Origin: Deltaproteobacteria bacterium | Lineage (GTDB): Bacteria; Myxococcota_A; Polyangia; Polyangiales; Ga0077539 | Length of the DNA stretch: 64,000 nucleotides | Reading direction: 5' to 3' | Assembly: GCA_030694465.1 (NCBI GenBank) | Contig: JAUXYJ010000079.1 | Coordinates: 62,001 to 126,000, forward strand | Part shown: positions 36,205-44,241 of the stretch, one piece after another | Numbering within the stretch: the stretch's first letter is position 1 | Layout: every line of letters starts with the position of its first letter | Notes under the pieces: generated by a model | The model's input: only the letters and a program-made list of their open reading frames with translations | The model's database searches: none | What the model was told of the DNA's origin: nothing | Made by a program: the position numbers and the translations under genes

Positions 36205-38325
36205 TCACATGCCCCCTAACTCTGCTCGACGGAGCCGAAAGGCATCCGAGAGAACAATCTGTGTAATCAAAGTCCGCAATCGAAGTCCCGACGAACGCCA
36301 CTGGCCATCAAGCTGCGCGAGCTGCGCGTCGTCGTTCTCGTTGAGGCCGCGCCCGAGCGCATAGGTCAGCATTTGTTGCGAGACACAGCGCGCAAACCGC
36401 GGGTCCTGCGACACGATCCGCGCGAGCTGCTGCGCGCCCTCAAACCGCGTCCCGTCAGGCAGCATGCCCGTCGCGTCGATGGGGTAGCGTCCCTCCATCG
36501 TTCGATGAAGGCCGACCGCGTCGAAGTTCTCAAGCCCAAACCCAATCGGGTCCATGAGATCGTGGCAGCTACGGCACAAAGGCTGCGTTGCGTGCGCTTC
36601 GAGCCGCTGGCGCACCGAGCCCATGACCATCATCTCGGTCGGCAGACCTTCGACGTTGGGAGGCGGCGCGGGAGGCGGCGCGCACAAGAGCTGCTGCAAC
36701 ACCCACTGTCCACGCTTGACTGGCGATGTGCGATCGGCGTGGCTCGTGACCGTCAACAGGGTCCCCTGCGTGAGAAATCCAAGGCGCTGGGCGCCCAAAG
36801 CGGTGCGCTGAAGGCCGGCCCCGCTCGGTGGAGTTACGCCGTAATAACCCGCCATGCGGGCGTCTACGAAGCTGTAGTCGGCCGTGAGAAACTCCGACAT
36901 GGACACATCGTTCTGCAAAAAGTGTCCGAAGAAGGCCTCGGTCTCTTGGCGCATCGCGTCGCGAATCTGTGCGGTATATCTCGGATAGAGCGCAGCGTTT
37001 ACGTCATGTTCGTCAAGCCTGCGGGTGTAGAGCCATTGCCCTGCAAAGTTCTGCACGAGCGCCTGCGCGTTGGCGTGCGCGAGCATGCGCTGCGCTTGCG
37101 CGGTGAGCACCGCGGGCTGCAAGAGCGTGCCGTCGTCTGCGACCCGATCAAGCTCGGCGTCGGGCATTGAGCTCCACAAGAAGTACGAGAGTCGCGCCGC
37201 GAGCTCGTGCGCGGTGACCGCGTGAGGAGCCGGATTTGCGCGATCCGAATCGATTTCGACGCGGTAGATAAAGTGCGGAGAGAGCAACATCGCGCGCATC
37301 GAGAGCTTGATCGCGTCGTCCCAGGTGCCAGCGTGCATCCGAGTCACCGCACGAAAGCGAGACCACACCGCGCGGACCTCTGTCTGAGCCAACGGACGCC
37401 GCCACGCGCGACGGCCAAATCGGGTGAGCACCTGCTCTGCGCAGGCATCTTCACCCATCGCGACCGGGTCGCAGGTGAGCCACTGCGCGCGGCTCGGAGG
37501 TGGGGTTCCGGTCGCACCGAGGGGCCCCTCGACGCGCAAGAAATCAACCCACAGGTTGCGATCGGCGCTGGGGGTTCCCCCGACGAAGTCATTCTCAAAC
37601 GTCGCAGAGACCGTGACCGGACCCGCACGCGTGACCGTAAATTCAGCGGTAAATTCACCTGGTGAGGCTGCGAGGTTGGGCACCATCACCGTGCGCAGGG
37701 CCGTGCCGTCGAGCTCCATCCCCATGCGCGCGTCTTCGGTTCCCGCGCGCGATTGCCACGCACTTACCGTCAGCCGATAGCGTCCTGGAGCGGGCAGCGT
37801 GACCATGCCACCCACCTCTCCGTTGGACCACAGGAGCCACGCAGCGCCGCTCACAGCGCCGACCGATCCCATGAGGCTCTCGGCCTCGAGCTGCCAGCGC
37901 TGAGAGGCCACGGTGGGCACGCCAAGCGCTTCTTCGACCAGGGCCTCGGCGGCGCGGTCGTACTGCTCGATGTGCAGCGGCGAGACGCTCAGGACATCCG
38001 CGATATTGTCAAAGCCGTAGCCTCGATCATCCGCAGGAAACTCGTCTGCGGGTCGCGTGCGTGTCCCCAGAAGATCTCGCACGGTGTTGTTGTACTCTGC
38101 ACGATTGAGCCTGTGAATGGTCACACGCTGTGGGTCCACGGCTGGCGTGACCGTGCCTGCTTCGGACGTCACCACGCCGTCCACCACGACCACGTCGTTC
38201 TGAGCGACGGGGGTGCTCGCAATCGGTGGCTCCCCGATGGCGCCCGTACATGCCGTAATACCTGCAGTGAGCAGAAAAATACCACGCAGTATGACTGCCC
38301 GCTGTGGTTCTCTTGTTGGTCGCAC
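36205..38325 (-). CDS. DUF1592/DUF1588/DUF1585 lipoprotein with heme c motif
   Basis: A 706-residue protein when started at the GTG 38325 (GGAGG 6 nt upstream). It has a lipoprotein-type signal ending in TAGITAC. DUF1587-like sequence (HRLNRAEYNNTVRDLLG) is followed by DUF1592 (RLSYFLWSSMPDAELDRVADDG), DUF1588 (GQWVLQQLLCAPPPAPPPNVEG) and DUF1585 (ALGRGLNENDD). CRSCH in PLCRSCHDLMDPIG is a c-type heme-binding motif. Such proteins form pairs with DUF1552 proteins in planctomycetes and myxobacteria and are probably periplasmic or surface redox proteins. Confidence 0.85.
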   Translation of the reverse strand: MRPTREPQRAVILRGIFLLTAGITACTGAIGEPPIASTPVAQNDVVVVDGVVTSEAGTVTPAVDPQRVTIHRLNRAEYNNTVRDLLGTRTRPADEFPADDRGYGFDNIADVLSVSPLHIEQYDRAAEALVEEALGVPTVASQRWQLEAESLMGSVGAVSGAAWLLWSNGEVGGMVTLPAPGRYRLTVSAWQSRAGTEDARMGMELDGTALRTVMVPNLAASPGEFTAEFTVTRAGPVTVSATFENDFVGGTPSADRNLWVDFLRVEGPLGATGTPPPSRAQWLTCDPVAMGEDACAEQVLTRFGRRAWRRPLAQTEVRAVWSRFRAVTRMHAGTWDDAIKLSMRAMLLSPHFIYRVEIDSDRANPAPHAVTAHELAARLSYFLWSSMPDAELDRVADDGTLLQPAVLTAQAQRMLAHANAQALVQNFAGQWLYTRRLDEHDVNAALYPRYTAQIRDAMRQETEAFFGHFLQNDVSMSEFLTADYSFVDARMAGYYGVTPPSGAGLQRTALGAQRLGFLTQGTLLTVTSHADRTSPVKRGQWVLQQLLCAPPPAPPPNVEGLPTEMMVMGSVRQRLEAHATQPLCRSCHDLMDPIGFGLENFDAVGLHRTMEGRYPIDATGMLPDGTRFEGAQQLARIVSQDPRFARCVSQQMLTYALGRGLNENDDAQLAQLDGQWRSSGLRLRTLITQIVLSDAFRLRRAELGGM

Positions 38326-38576
38326 GGGATCCTCCGGCACGCTAGCGTTTGGGGTTGAGGAGGATGCAGCGCATCCAAAGCTCACCTACGCAGTCTATCA
38401 AATTCGAATCTCGAAAACGCAAAACCGTCTTCGCAGTTCAGACAAGCGGGCCGAGGGCACCATCCCTTGCGTGATTGGTGCTATCTCCTGTTGGTGTTAG
38501 TCGACGATCCCATGGGGAGCCGCTCGTGCCCCTCGCATCGTCGCAATGAACGCCGTCAACCAGTGGAGTCGCAACG

Positions 38577-39176
38577 ATGCCGTGTGGCATGAACCTAGAA
38601 CTTGGCTGGGAAGGACTCGGCCGGATTATTCGCAGCAAGGACAAGTCTCGATCGATCGAGGCTCAGGACGAGATTCACGTCGACGTCCGGATGCTGCCGA
38701 TCCTGTCCGAAGCCGAAATGAAAGAAATCTTGCAGCGTGTTCTTGAGTCCGAAGGATGGACTCAGAATGCTGACGGGACGTTGAGCAAGGAAATCGGCGA
38801 CGCGACTGCGACGCTTTCTCCAGAGTCGGACAAGATCGTCTTGGCCGCACGCCAGCAAGAGACAGTCAAGGTCACCGAGCAGCGGTCTTTTGAAAAAGAC
38901 ACCACGGACACCGAGGTGGAGGCGACGCTCGATCAAGGGGCAGACGCCAAGCTTGATGCGCTGGCAAAAGCCCGGGAAGAAGCGCTCTCACGGCAAGCCG
39001 TCGCCAGGCTCTTGGCAGCAGAGCCTACCCTTCGCGAGACCGTACAGACTGCCCTCAACAAGGTCTATCGCGAGGCCCTCGAACAGCGCGCAAAGCAGCT
39101 CGGCGCCGTCGAGCGGATCCGAGAAGAAGGCACACCCGATGGCAACTACGAGGTCACCATTGTCGTGCGTGGATAG
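38577..39176 (+). CDS. Small acidic protein of unknown family, 199 aa
   Basis: A 199-residue cytosolic-type protein; the ATG at 38577 has GGAG 8 nt upstream. An N-terminal segment (GMNLELGWEGLGRIIRSKD) and beta-like strands (IHVDVRMLPILSEAEMKEI) are followed by GWTQNADGTLSK. A long Glu/Ala-rich, probably coiled-coil, region runs to the end. It resembles small proteins found with MoxR/vWA or FtsH-linked ternary systems as I recall them, but no such ATPase is in the window, so this is a guess. The next gene begins 51 nt downstream. Confidence 0.6.
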   Translation: MPCGMNLELGWEGLGRIIRSKDKSRSIEAQDEIHVDVRMLPILSEAEMKEILQRVLESEGWTQNADGTLSKEIGDATATLSPESDKIVLAARQQETVKVTEQRSFEKDTTDTEVEATLDQGADAKLDALAKAREEALSRQAVARLLAAEPTLRETVQTALNKVYREALEQRAKQLGAVERIREEGTPDGNYEVTIVVRG

Positions 39177-39227
39177 GACCATTCGGCGACTGAAACTGCA
39201 GCGTTGTGTCAGTCAGAGGAGCAGTTC

Positions 39228-39521
39228 ATGAAGCAAGCCCGAGCAGACGAACGAAGAGTCACGATTCGGTACCGCGCGGACCGAGCGACGGGACGAACGT
39301 CGCTGACTATTGATGTCGAAGTTCCCGAGGACGAGATGCCTCACGAGCACCGGCAAGATCTCAAAGAGATGGCCGAAGAGCTGCTTGGCGTTCCGCTTGG
39401 ATCTTTGCCGGCCGATGTCGAAGTGCAACTTAAACGCGCGGGAGGCAAAGAGCCCCATGACCATGACCATGACCACGCGGAGACCCAGGCCCAACCCGAG
39501 CGCAAGGCAATCAAGACATGA
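39228..39521 (+). CDS. Small protein with His-Asp repeat tail, 97 aa
   Basis: A 97-residue protein with an ATG at 39228 and GGAG 7 nt upstream. Its N-terminal half is basic (RRVTIRYRADRATGR) and the middle is acidic (EVPEDEMPHEHRQDLKEM). It ends in an alternating HDHDHDH tail, which could bind metal. Its stop overlaps the start of the YhhN gene (ATGA). It pairs with the preceding unknown gene; function unknown. Confidence 0.65.
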   Translation: MKQARADERRVTIRYRADRATGRTSLTIDVEVPEDEMPHEHRQDLKEMAEELLGVPLGSLPADVEVQLKRAGGKEPHDHDHDHAETQAQPERKAIKT

Positions 39522-40168
39522 AAATCCTCTCGATCGCGCTGTCCATCCTTTGCGCTGCGAGCGTGCTTGGACACCTCGCCGCCGAGCACAGCGGCAATAA
39601 AATCCTGCGAGGAGTCACCAAGACGCTCGCGAGCCTCGCGTTCGTCGCGACGGCGTGGACCCTGGGCGCGTGGGGTACGCCGTATGGGCAGGTCGTGATG
39701 GTGGCGTTGGTGCTCTGTGCCATCGGCGATGTGCTCTTGCTGGGTCGGGCAACAGCGGCATTTCTCGGGGGTCTGGGGAGCTTCTTGCTTGGCCACATCG
39801 CGCTCGCAGTGGCGTTTTACCGCTGCGGGTTGGCGCCGGGCTGGCTCCCGACGGCGTTGTTCGCGCTGGGTGTCGTAGGCGGCGGTGTGCTCCGGTGGCT
39901 GCTCCCCAACGTCGAGCGCAAGATGCAGGGTCCCGTCTTGGCCTACTGCGCAGCGATCACGGCCATGCTCGCCATTGCCATCGCGACCGCGGGACAGGGC
40001 ACCTCTGTCCTCGTCCCTCTCGGCGCGGCGCTGTTCTATCTCTCGGACCTCAGCGTCGCCCGCGATCGCTTTGTCAAGCCCGGGTTCGTCAACCGAATCT
40101 GGGGCCTCCCGGTCTACTACGCGAGCACGCTGATCCTCGCTTGGTCAGTCCAGTTCGTCAGCCGCTAG
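39518..40168 (+). CDS. YhhN/TMEM86-family membrane protein
   Basis: A 216-residue multi-pass membrane protein with about seven hydrophobic segments. Conserved features of the YhhN/lysoplasmalogenase family are LVLCAIGDVLLL, GSFLLGHIAL and ALFYLSDLSVARDRFV with GLPVYYAS. Family members hydrolyse lysoplasmalogens or similar ethers. The ATG overlaps the previous gene's stop. A short hairpin follows downstream. Confidence 0.85.
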   Translation: MKILSIALSILCAASVLGHLAAEHSGNKILRGVTKTLASLAFVATAWTLGAWGTPYGQVVMVALVLCAIGDVLLLGRATAAFLGGLGSFLLGHIALAVAFYRCGLAPGWLPTALFALGVVGGGVLRWLLPNVERKMQGPVLAYCAAITAMLAIAIATAGQGTSVLVPLGAALFYLSDLSVARDRFVKPGFVNRIWGLPVYYASTLILAWSVQFVSR

Positions 40169-40204
40169 CTCGGCACGATTCGGTCACTCGGGGATGTAAG
40201 CGCG

Positions 40205-40223
40205 CTCAACCACGCGCGTTGAG
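40205..40223 (+). terminator. Hairpin after the YhhN gene, possible terminator
   Basis: CTCAAC (40205-40210) and GTTGAG (40218-40223) are complementary with a 7-nt loop. There is no run of T after it, so an intrinsic terminator is only possible. It lies 37 nt downstream of the stop codon. Confidence 0.3.
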
Positions 40224-40378
40224 GGGATGTGGTCTGGGCGTGCGCTGCACAACCCCGACAAGAAAATCGTGTCGCCATCAAACCTTCACGCGATGTGCGA
40301 CGTCCGAAGCAAACCCGCTACTTCACTCAATCCCCCACAGCAGCTCGCGCCCATCCGCGATTTGCCGGAGCACTTGTT

Positions 40379-41317
40379 ATGGCCCGCTGGACTCTTCGTC
40401 GCACCCTTGTAGGCATCGTCGCCATCACCCTGGGTGTGGCCTCGCAGCGGGCAGACGCCGTGGTGGTTTCACCTGATTTTCACCACGGTGCGCCCCGTCC
40501 GCACCCCCATTGGCAGCTCGTCACACCCGCGCAATCGCCCTGGAGCACCTACCTATCACAGCAGCGCGCGACGGCGATCGCGCGGCTCAGACAGTACGCA
40601 TCGACCGGGCACTTTGCAGTCAATCATACGCATCCCGGAGTCGCGCACGTGTTCGTCGACAGCCTCGGCCGCCCTTCGGCGCTGGCCTTTCTGCTCGGCG
40701 CGAGTGGGCACTCACAGCTCGTGTCGCAGATCCAATTGCAGGGCAATTTCACAGGGATTTCTTACACAAGTCATCCCGGTCTCTATGCGTGGGTTTTGTC
40801 CTCGGGGCTCACACAAGAAGAGCTCGCGGCGATCGAAGAGACCCACTCGTTTGTGCCGCAAGGAGCGCACCCGCGCTACGTCTTCGCGATCGAGCAGCAG
40901 GAACGGATTCGACTTCAGCAGCATTTTTTTCAGGTGATTCAGCAGCTTGAGCAGCAGTCGTTCGCATCGCTTCAGTCTGCCGTGGCGCGGCTTGGTGGCT
41001 ACGCGTCCCACGCACCGCACGACCTCGCGAGCTACAATGTCTCGACGCCGGTCACGTACGTCCAACCGTTTCCGTACGCCAACCCGGTGGTGTCTCCGCA
41101 GATCTATCCCAGCTATTCTGGCTACGGCTCACCGGTCCGAACGCCCGTGCGGATCGACCCCTATGCACAACAGTGGCAGCCCGCGACGATCACCCCGGTC
41201 GTCATGACGGTGCCCGAGATGCAGCCCTACCCACAGGTCCAGGTTGTTCAGCCCCAGCAGATTCACATCCAAATGAACGTGAGTGTCCGGGGGCCTCAGC
41301 CCATCGTGCTCGAGTAA
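40379..41317 (+). CDS. Secreted protein of unknown function
   Basis: A 312-residue protein with a cleavable signal peptide (WTLRRTLVGIVAITLGVASQRADA). The ATG at 40379 has GGAG 8 nt upstream; the frame opens further up to 40229 but lacks a better start. The mature part has a His-rich start (FHHGAPRPHPHW), a helical Gln-rich middle (FAIEQQERIRLQQHFFQVI) and a Pro/Tyr/Gln-rich C-terminus, possibly disordered. No family was recognised. It is probably periplasmic or extracellular. Confidence 0.65.
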   Translation: MARWTLRRTLVGIVAITLGVASQRADAVVVSPDFHHGAPRPHPHWQLVTPAQSPWSTYLSQQRATAIARLRQYASTGHFAVNHTHPGVAHVFVDSLGRPSALAFLLGASGHSQLVSQIQLQGNFTGISYTSHPGLYAWVLSSGLTQEELAAIEETHSFVPQGAHPRYVFAIEQQERIRLQQHFFQVIQQLEQQSFASLQSAVARLGGYASHAPHDLASYNVSTPVTYVQPFPYANPVVSPQIYPSYSGYGSPVRTPVRIDPYAQQWQPATITPVVMTVPEMQPYPQVQVVQPQQIHIQMNVSVRGPQPIVLE

Positions 41318-41333
41318 GTCCGCGCAGCGCGCG

Positions 41334-41347
41334 GGCTCGAACGAGCC
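41334..41347 (+). terminator. GC-rich hairpin after the secreted-protein gene
   Basis: GGCTC (41334-41338) and GAGCC (41343-41347) form a perfect stem around the loop GAAC, with GC-rich flanks. There is no T-tract. It lies 17 nt after the stop codon, so a terminator is plausible but unproven. Confidence 0.3.
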
Positions 41348-41589
41348 TCGCGAGACACGGTCGTAGCTTTGGATACAGAGGGGGCACATTCACACGATGC
41401 ATTGTCTGCAGCGCTTGCAGTACGCTCGTGCGCGTGTCCGGTTGTTGGCCCGCTCGACCTCATCGAATCAGTCCGATGTAGCGCGATCCTTGGGCCATAC
41501 ATCCAGTCGAGATGAGCCGCCGGGCGGCGTGGGCATCTCACTCAATCAGCCGCTCCATTTGCACACCAAGCGAGCAATAGAACCCCCCG

Positions 41590-42840
41590 ATGTCACTACT
41601 CATCGAACGAGCCGACGGAAGCAAGCGCAAGGTCTCAGGTTATCGCTACGCGGCGCCACGCCCGGGCACGAAGACCTGGACGGCCGACGACGAGATTAGT
41701 CCTCCCAACCGCGTGGACTTGCGTGAGTTCATGACCGAAGTCGAGAACCAAGAAGACACCAACAGCTGCGCGGCCAACGCGGTCGCGGGCGCGTACGAGT
41801 ACCTCGTCAAGCGGCATCTCGAGGAAGAGGCTTACGACGTAAGCCGCTTATTTATCTACTACAATGGCCGAGCAGTGGACTCTTGCGAGACCGAGGACGA
41901 AGGCTCGGTCATTGGCAGCTTGATCCAGAGTCTCAAAGAGCACGGGGCATGCTCCGAAGAGACCTGGCCGTTCGACAAGGACATCGTCAACGAGCAACCC
42001 TCCGACGAGGCCTACGAAGAAGCAGGCCAGTTCTTGGTCGACGACTGCGCGCTCGTCCCCACGGATGTTGACGCGTGGCGCGCGGTCCTGGCCGAGGGCT
42101 ATCCGATCATTTTTGGTATCTCGCTCTTTCAGTCTTTTGACCGGCAGCGAAAGCCCGGCGTCGTACCCATGCCCTCGCCGCGTGAGAGCTCGCGCGAGTC
42201 TCACGGCGGGCACGCGATGTTGGCCGTAGGCTACTCTGATCGAGACCGTGTCTTCATTGTGCGCAACTCGTGGGGCACCGAGTGGGGTGATGAAGGTTAC
42301 TGCTATATTCCCTACGATTATCTGTGCAGCGAGCGGTTTAACAACGGCGACTCTTGGATCATTCGGCAGGTCGATGGCGTCGATGCAGACGCTGCCTGGG
42401 CCGATGACGACGAGTCTCTGCTCCCCGAGATCGACACCGAGCTCGCAGAGATGAGCCAAGAGGCATTCGATGCCTTGCACGAAGCCTGCGGCGAAGTGCC
42501 TTTGGAGAGCAGATTTGCTCAGCTCTTTCTCGTTGTGGCGGGTGCTGACGGAGAGATCACCGACGAAGAGCTCTCGGCGCTCGCCGAGCAGCTCGACGAC
42601 CTGTTTGCTCGCTTGGGCTCAGAGCTCAACCCCCAGCGCGTCTTGCGATTCGCGATGCGTCACGCCGACGATGAAGACCTGCTGACACACACGATTGAGC
42701 TCTTTGGCGAGCACTTGTCCCAGGGGCTCCTCGCAAACATTATCGCCAAAGCGCAAGAGATCGCAGAGAGCGATGAGCTAAGCGAAGACGAAGAAGACGT
42801 GATCGCAGCGCTCATCGAGGCATGGCAGATCGAAGAGTAA
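41590..42840 (+). CDS. Papain-like cysteine peptidase fused to TerB-like domain
   Basis: A 416-residue protein without a signal peptide. The N-terminal part is a C1A papain-like peptidase: oxyanion Gln54 and nucleophile Cys60 lie in VENQEDTNSCAANA, His208 in HGGHAMLAVGY, and Asn226 in NSWGTEWGDEGY, so the catalytic tetrad is complete. The C-terminal 110 residues (VVAGADGEITDEELSAL to EDEEDVIAALIEAWQIEE) have the acidic, helical DG-E-D-EE pattern of TerB. TerB domains occur in tellurite resistance and stress or conflict systems. The absence of a signal suggests an intracellular protease. The ATG at 41590 has no clear ribosome site. Confidence 0.85.
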   Translation: MSLLIERADGSKRKVSGYRYAAPRPGTKTWTADDEISPPNRVDLREFMTEVENQEDTNSCAANAVAGAYEYLVKRHLEEEAYDVSRLFIYYNGRAVDSCETEDEGSVIGSLIQSLKEHGACSEETWPFDKDIVNEQPSDEAYEEAGQFLVDDCALVPTDVDAWRAVLAEGYPIIFGISLFQSFDRQRKPGVVPMPSPRESSRESHGGHAMLAVGYSDRDRVFIVRNSWGTEWGDEGYCYIPYDYLCSERFNNGDSWIIRQVDGVDADAAWADDDESLLPEIDTELAEMSQEAFDALHEACGEVPLESRFAQLFLVVAGADGEITDEELSALAEQLDDLFARLGSELNPQRVLRFAMRHADDEDLLTHTIELFGEHLSQGLLANIIAKAQEIAESDELSEDEEDVIAALIEAWQIEE

Positions 42841-42842
42841 AA

Positions 42843-42871
42843 CGTCAGGGATTGTGACGTCGCTACTGACG
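42843..42871. terminator. Inverted repeat between convergent genes
   Basis: CGTCAG (42843-42848) and CTGACG (42866-42871) are complementary across a 17-nt loop. The repeat lies between the stops of the papain-TerB gene and the convergent gene, where a two-way terminator would be expected. No T-tract is seen. Confidence 0.25.
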
Positions 42872-42873
42872 GC

Positions 42874-43812
42874 TCAGGTCTTTGATTTCGTGCTCTTCTT
42901 GCGATCTTTAACCAGCTCTTCGAACTGATCTGCTGCCAACGGCACGCGCGGCGCGGCCAACACGATCATGGTAGGGGTGATCGCGTCGAGCGCGTAGCCC
43001 GATGCCCACAACGACAGCAGCGGCTCAAATGGGTTGGCCAGCGAAGAGAATTTTTCGCCATAGAGCGTCTCTGCAATGGGCGGGTACCCGCTGTCACGAA
43101 TCTGCTCAATGCATGGGGCTCTCGCGCTAAGAATCACCGAGTTAGTGCGTGCAGCGGCGCGCCATTGGCCTGCACATTCCCAGGTAAATGCAGCACGCCA
43201 CGCGGGAGTTCCGAAGGGGTGAAGCTTGGCGCGTTTGAGGGACCTGTCGTGGACCTCACCGCGCTCAAACGCCTGGTTCAACACGATCGCGACGGGCATG
43301 TGGCGATAGTCCCCGGGCTGCGTCGCCCAGGACGCAACGTCGACCACCCGCCAACACACCAAGTTCGGCTGCGGGACGCCAAAGGGCGCCAGTCGCCTCA
43401 CGGCCTCACGCGCGACCTGCTCTGCGGTCGTGACGCCCTTCACGTCTGCGCCTAGGGCGACCACGGCATCGACCGTCGGTGGGACATCTTGCACCGTCGG
43501 CCCTCGCGAGAGATACGCGAGCACTCCGTCGTGCGTGGCAGTGCCGCTACGCGAACCCGGCTCAAGGCCCATGGGCGTCTCGTCGAGGGCAAAGACTCGC
43601 TCACTCGAGTCGACCCACGTCGCGGGAATCACGCCTCGCGATGCGAGCACTTCCCAAGCCTCAGCCGGGTCCTCGACGCCCTCGACCGCCGCTCGAGAGA
43701 GCGCACGATGGTCCTGTGAGGGCCTAAACACACGGCGTGTCAGCGCTGCGTCGTTGAGCATGAGCTCGTCTACAAGTGCGTCCGAAGAGTGCGAGGCCAA
43801 GCTCACTCCCAC
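42874..43812 (-). CDS. Hypothetical protein, 312 aa, partner of SWIM protein
   Basis: A 312-residue protein of no family I recognise. The N-terminus is helical (ALTRRVFRPSQDHRALSRAAVEG); the middle has mixed segments (RRLAPFGVPQPNLVCWRVVDVA) and a Trp-rich stretch (FTWECAGQWRAAA). The C-terminus is Lys-rich (VKDRKKSTKSKT). There is no signal peptide or membrane segment. The GTG start overlaps the stop of the SWIM gene (43803-43812), so the two form a pair, translated together. Confidence 0.65.
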   Translation of the reverse strand: MGVSLASHSSDALVDELMLNDAALTRRVFRPSQDHRALSRAAVEGVEDPAEAWEVLASRGVIPATWVDSSERVFALDETPMGLEPGSRSGTATHDGVLAYLSRGPTVQDVPPTVDAVVALGADVKGVTTAEQVAREAVRRLAPFGVPQPNLVCWRVVDVASWATQPGDYRHMPVAIVLNQAFERGEVHDRSLKRAKLHPFGTPAWRAAFTWECAGQWRAAARTNSVILSARAPCIEQIRDSGYPPIAETLYGEKFSSLANPFEPLLSLWASGYALDAITPTMIVLAAPRVPLAADQFEELVKDRKKSTKSKT

Positions 43813-44150
43813 GTGGACTCGTAGCTCGCGCTGTTTACTTCGTCGACGAAGTAATCGGGTAGTTTTTTTGCAGGGATCGGGTGTCCCCCGACCTCAAGCA
43901 ACATGAGCCCCAGCACGTGCTTGCAGGGACGCTTGCGGCTCGGGCACGAGCAGCCCGATCGCGAAGAGGGGCTGCTGGCGCTGACATAAATCGAGTACGT
44001 GCTGCTGCCGCTGTACTCGCCCCAGAGTGTGCCGTCAGGGTCGCTCCCCAGGACCTTCCACTTGCGCGGATCGGCGACCTCCTGGGCCGACTTAAGGCTC
44101 TTGTTGTCGGGTGCGAATCGCTTGATGACATCGAGCGTGAGTGTGGCCAT
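43803..44150 (-). CDS. SWIM zinc finger protein, 115 aa
   Basis: A 115-residue protein from the ATG at 44150 (an alternative TTG at 44171 adds seven residues). A SWIM finger C-x-C-x5-C-x-H is clear in SGCSCPSRKRPCKHVLGLML; SWIM domains bind DNA or proteins. The upstream part (WKVLGSDPDGTLWGEYSGSSTYSIYV) is the usual beta-rich lead-in. It is divergent from the M3 peptidase gene and overlaps the next gene. Bacterial SWIM proteins are often found with AAA or vWA partners, but none is here. Confidence 0.8.
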   Translation of the reverse strand: MATLTLDVIKRFAPDNKSLKSAQEVADPRKWKVLGSDPDGTLWGEYSGSSTYSIYVSASSPSSRSGCSCPSRKRPCKHVLGLMLLEVGGHPIPAKKLPDYFVDEVNSASYESTWE

Positions 44151-44241
44151 GACCTGCCGAGAGAATACCAACTTTTCTCGCGCTTGGATGGGCTACGGGT
44201 TGACGCGCTCACCCAATGGTTCAAAAGCTCTCGGTCGCACT

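Noticed and set aside
38396..38420. TTCGAATC, like a tRNA T-loop
   Set aside because: No acceptor or anticodon stem could be built around it.
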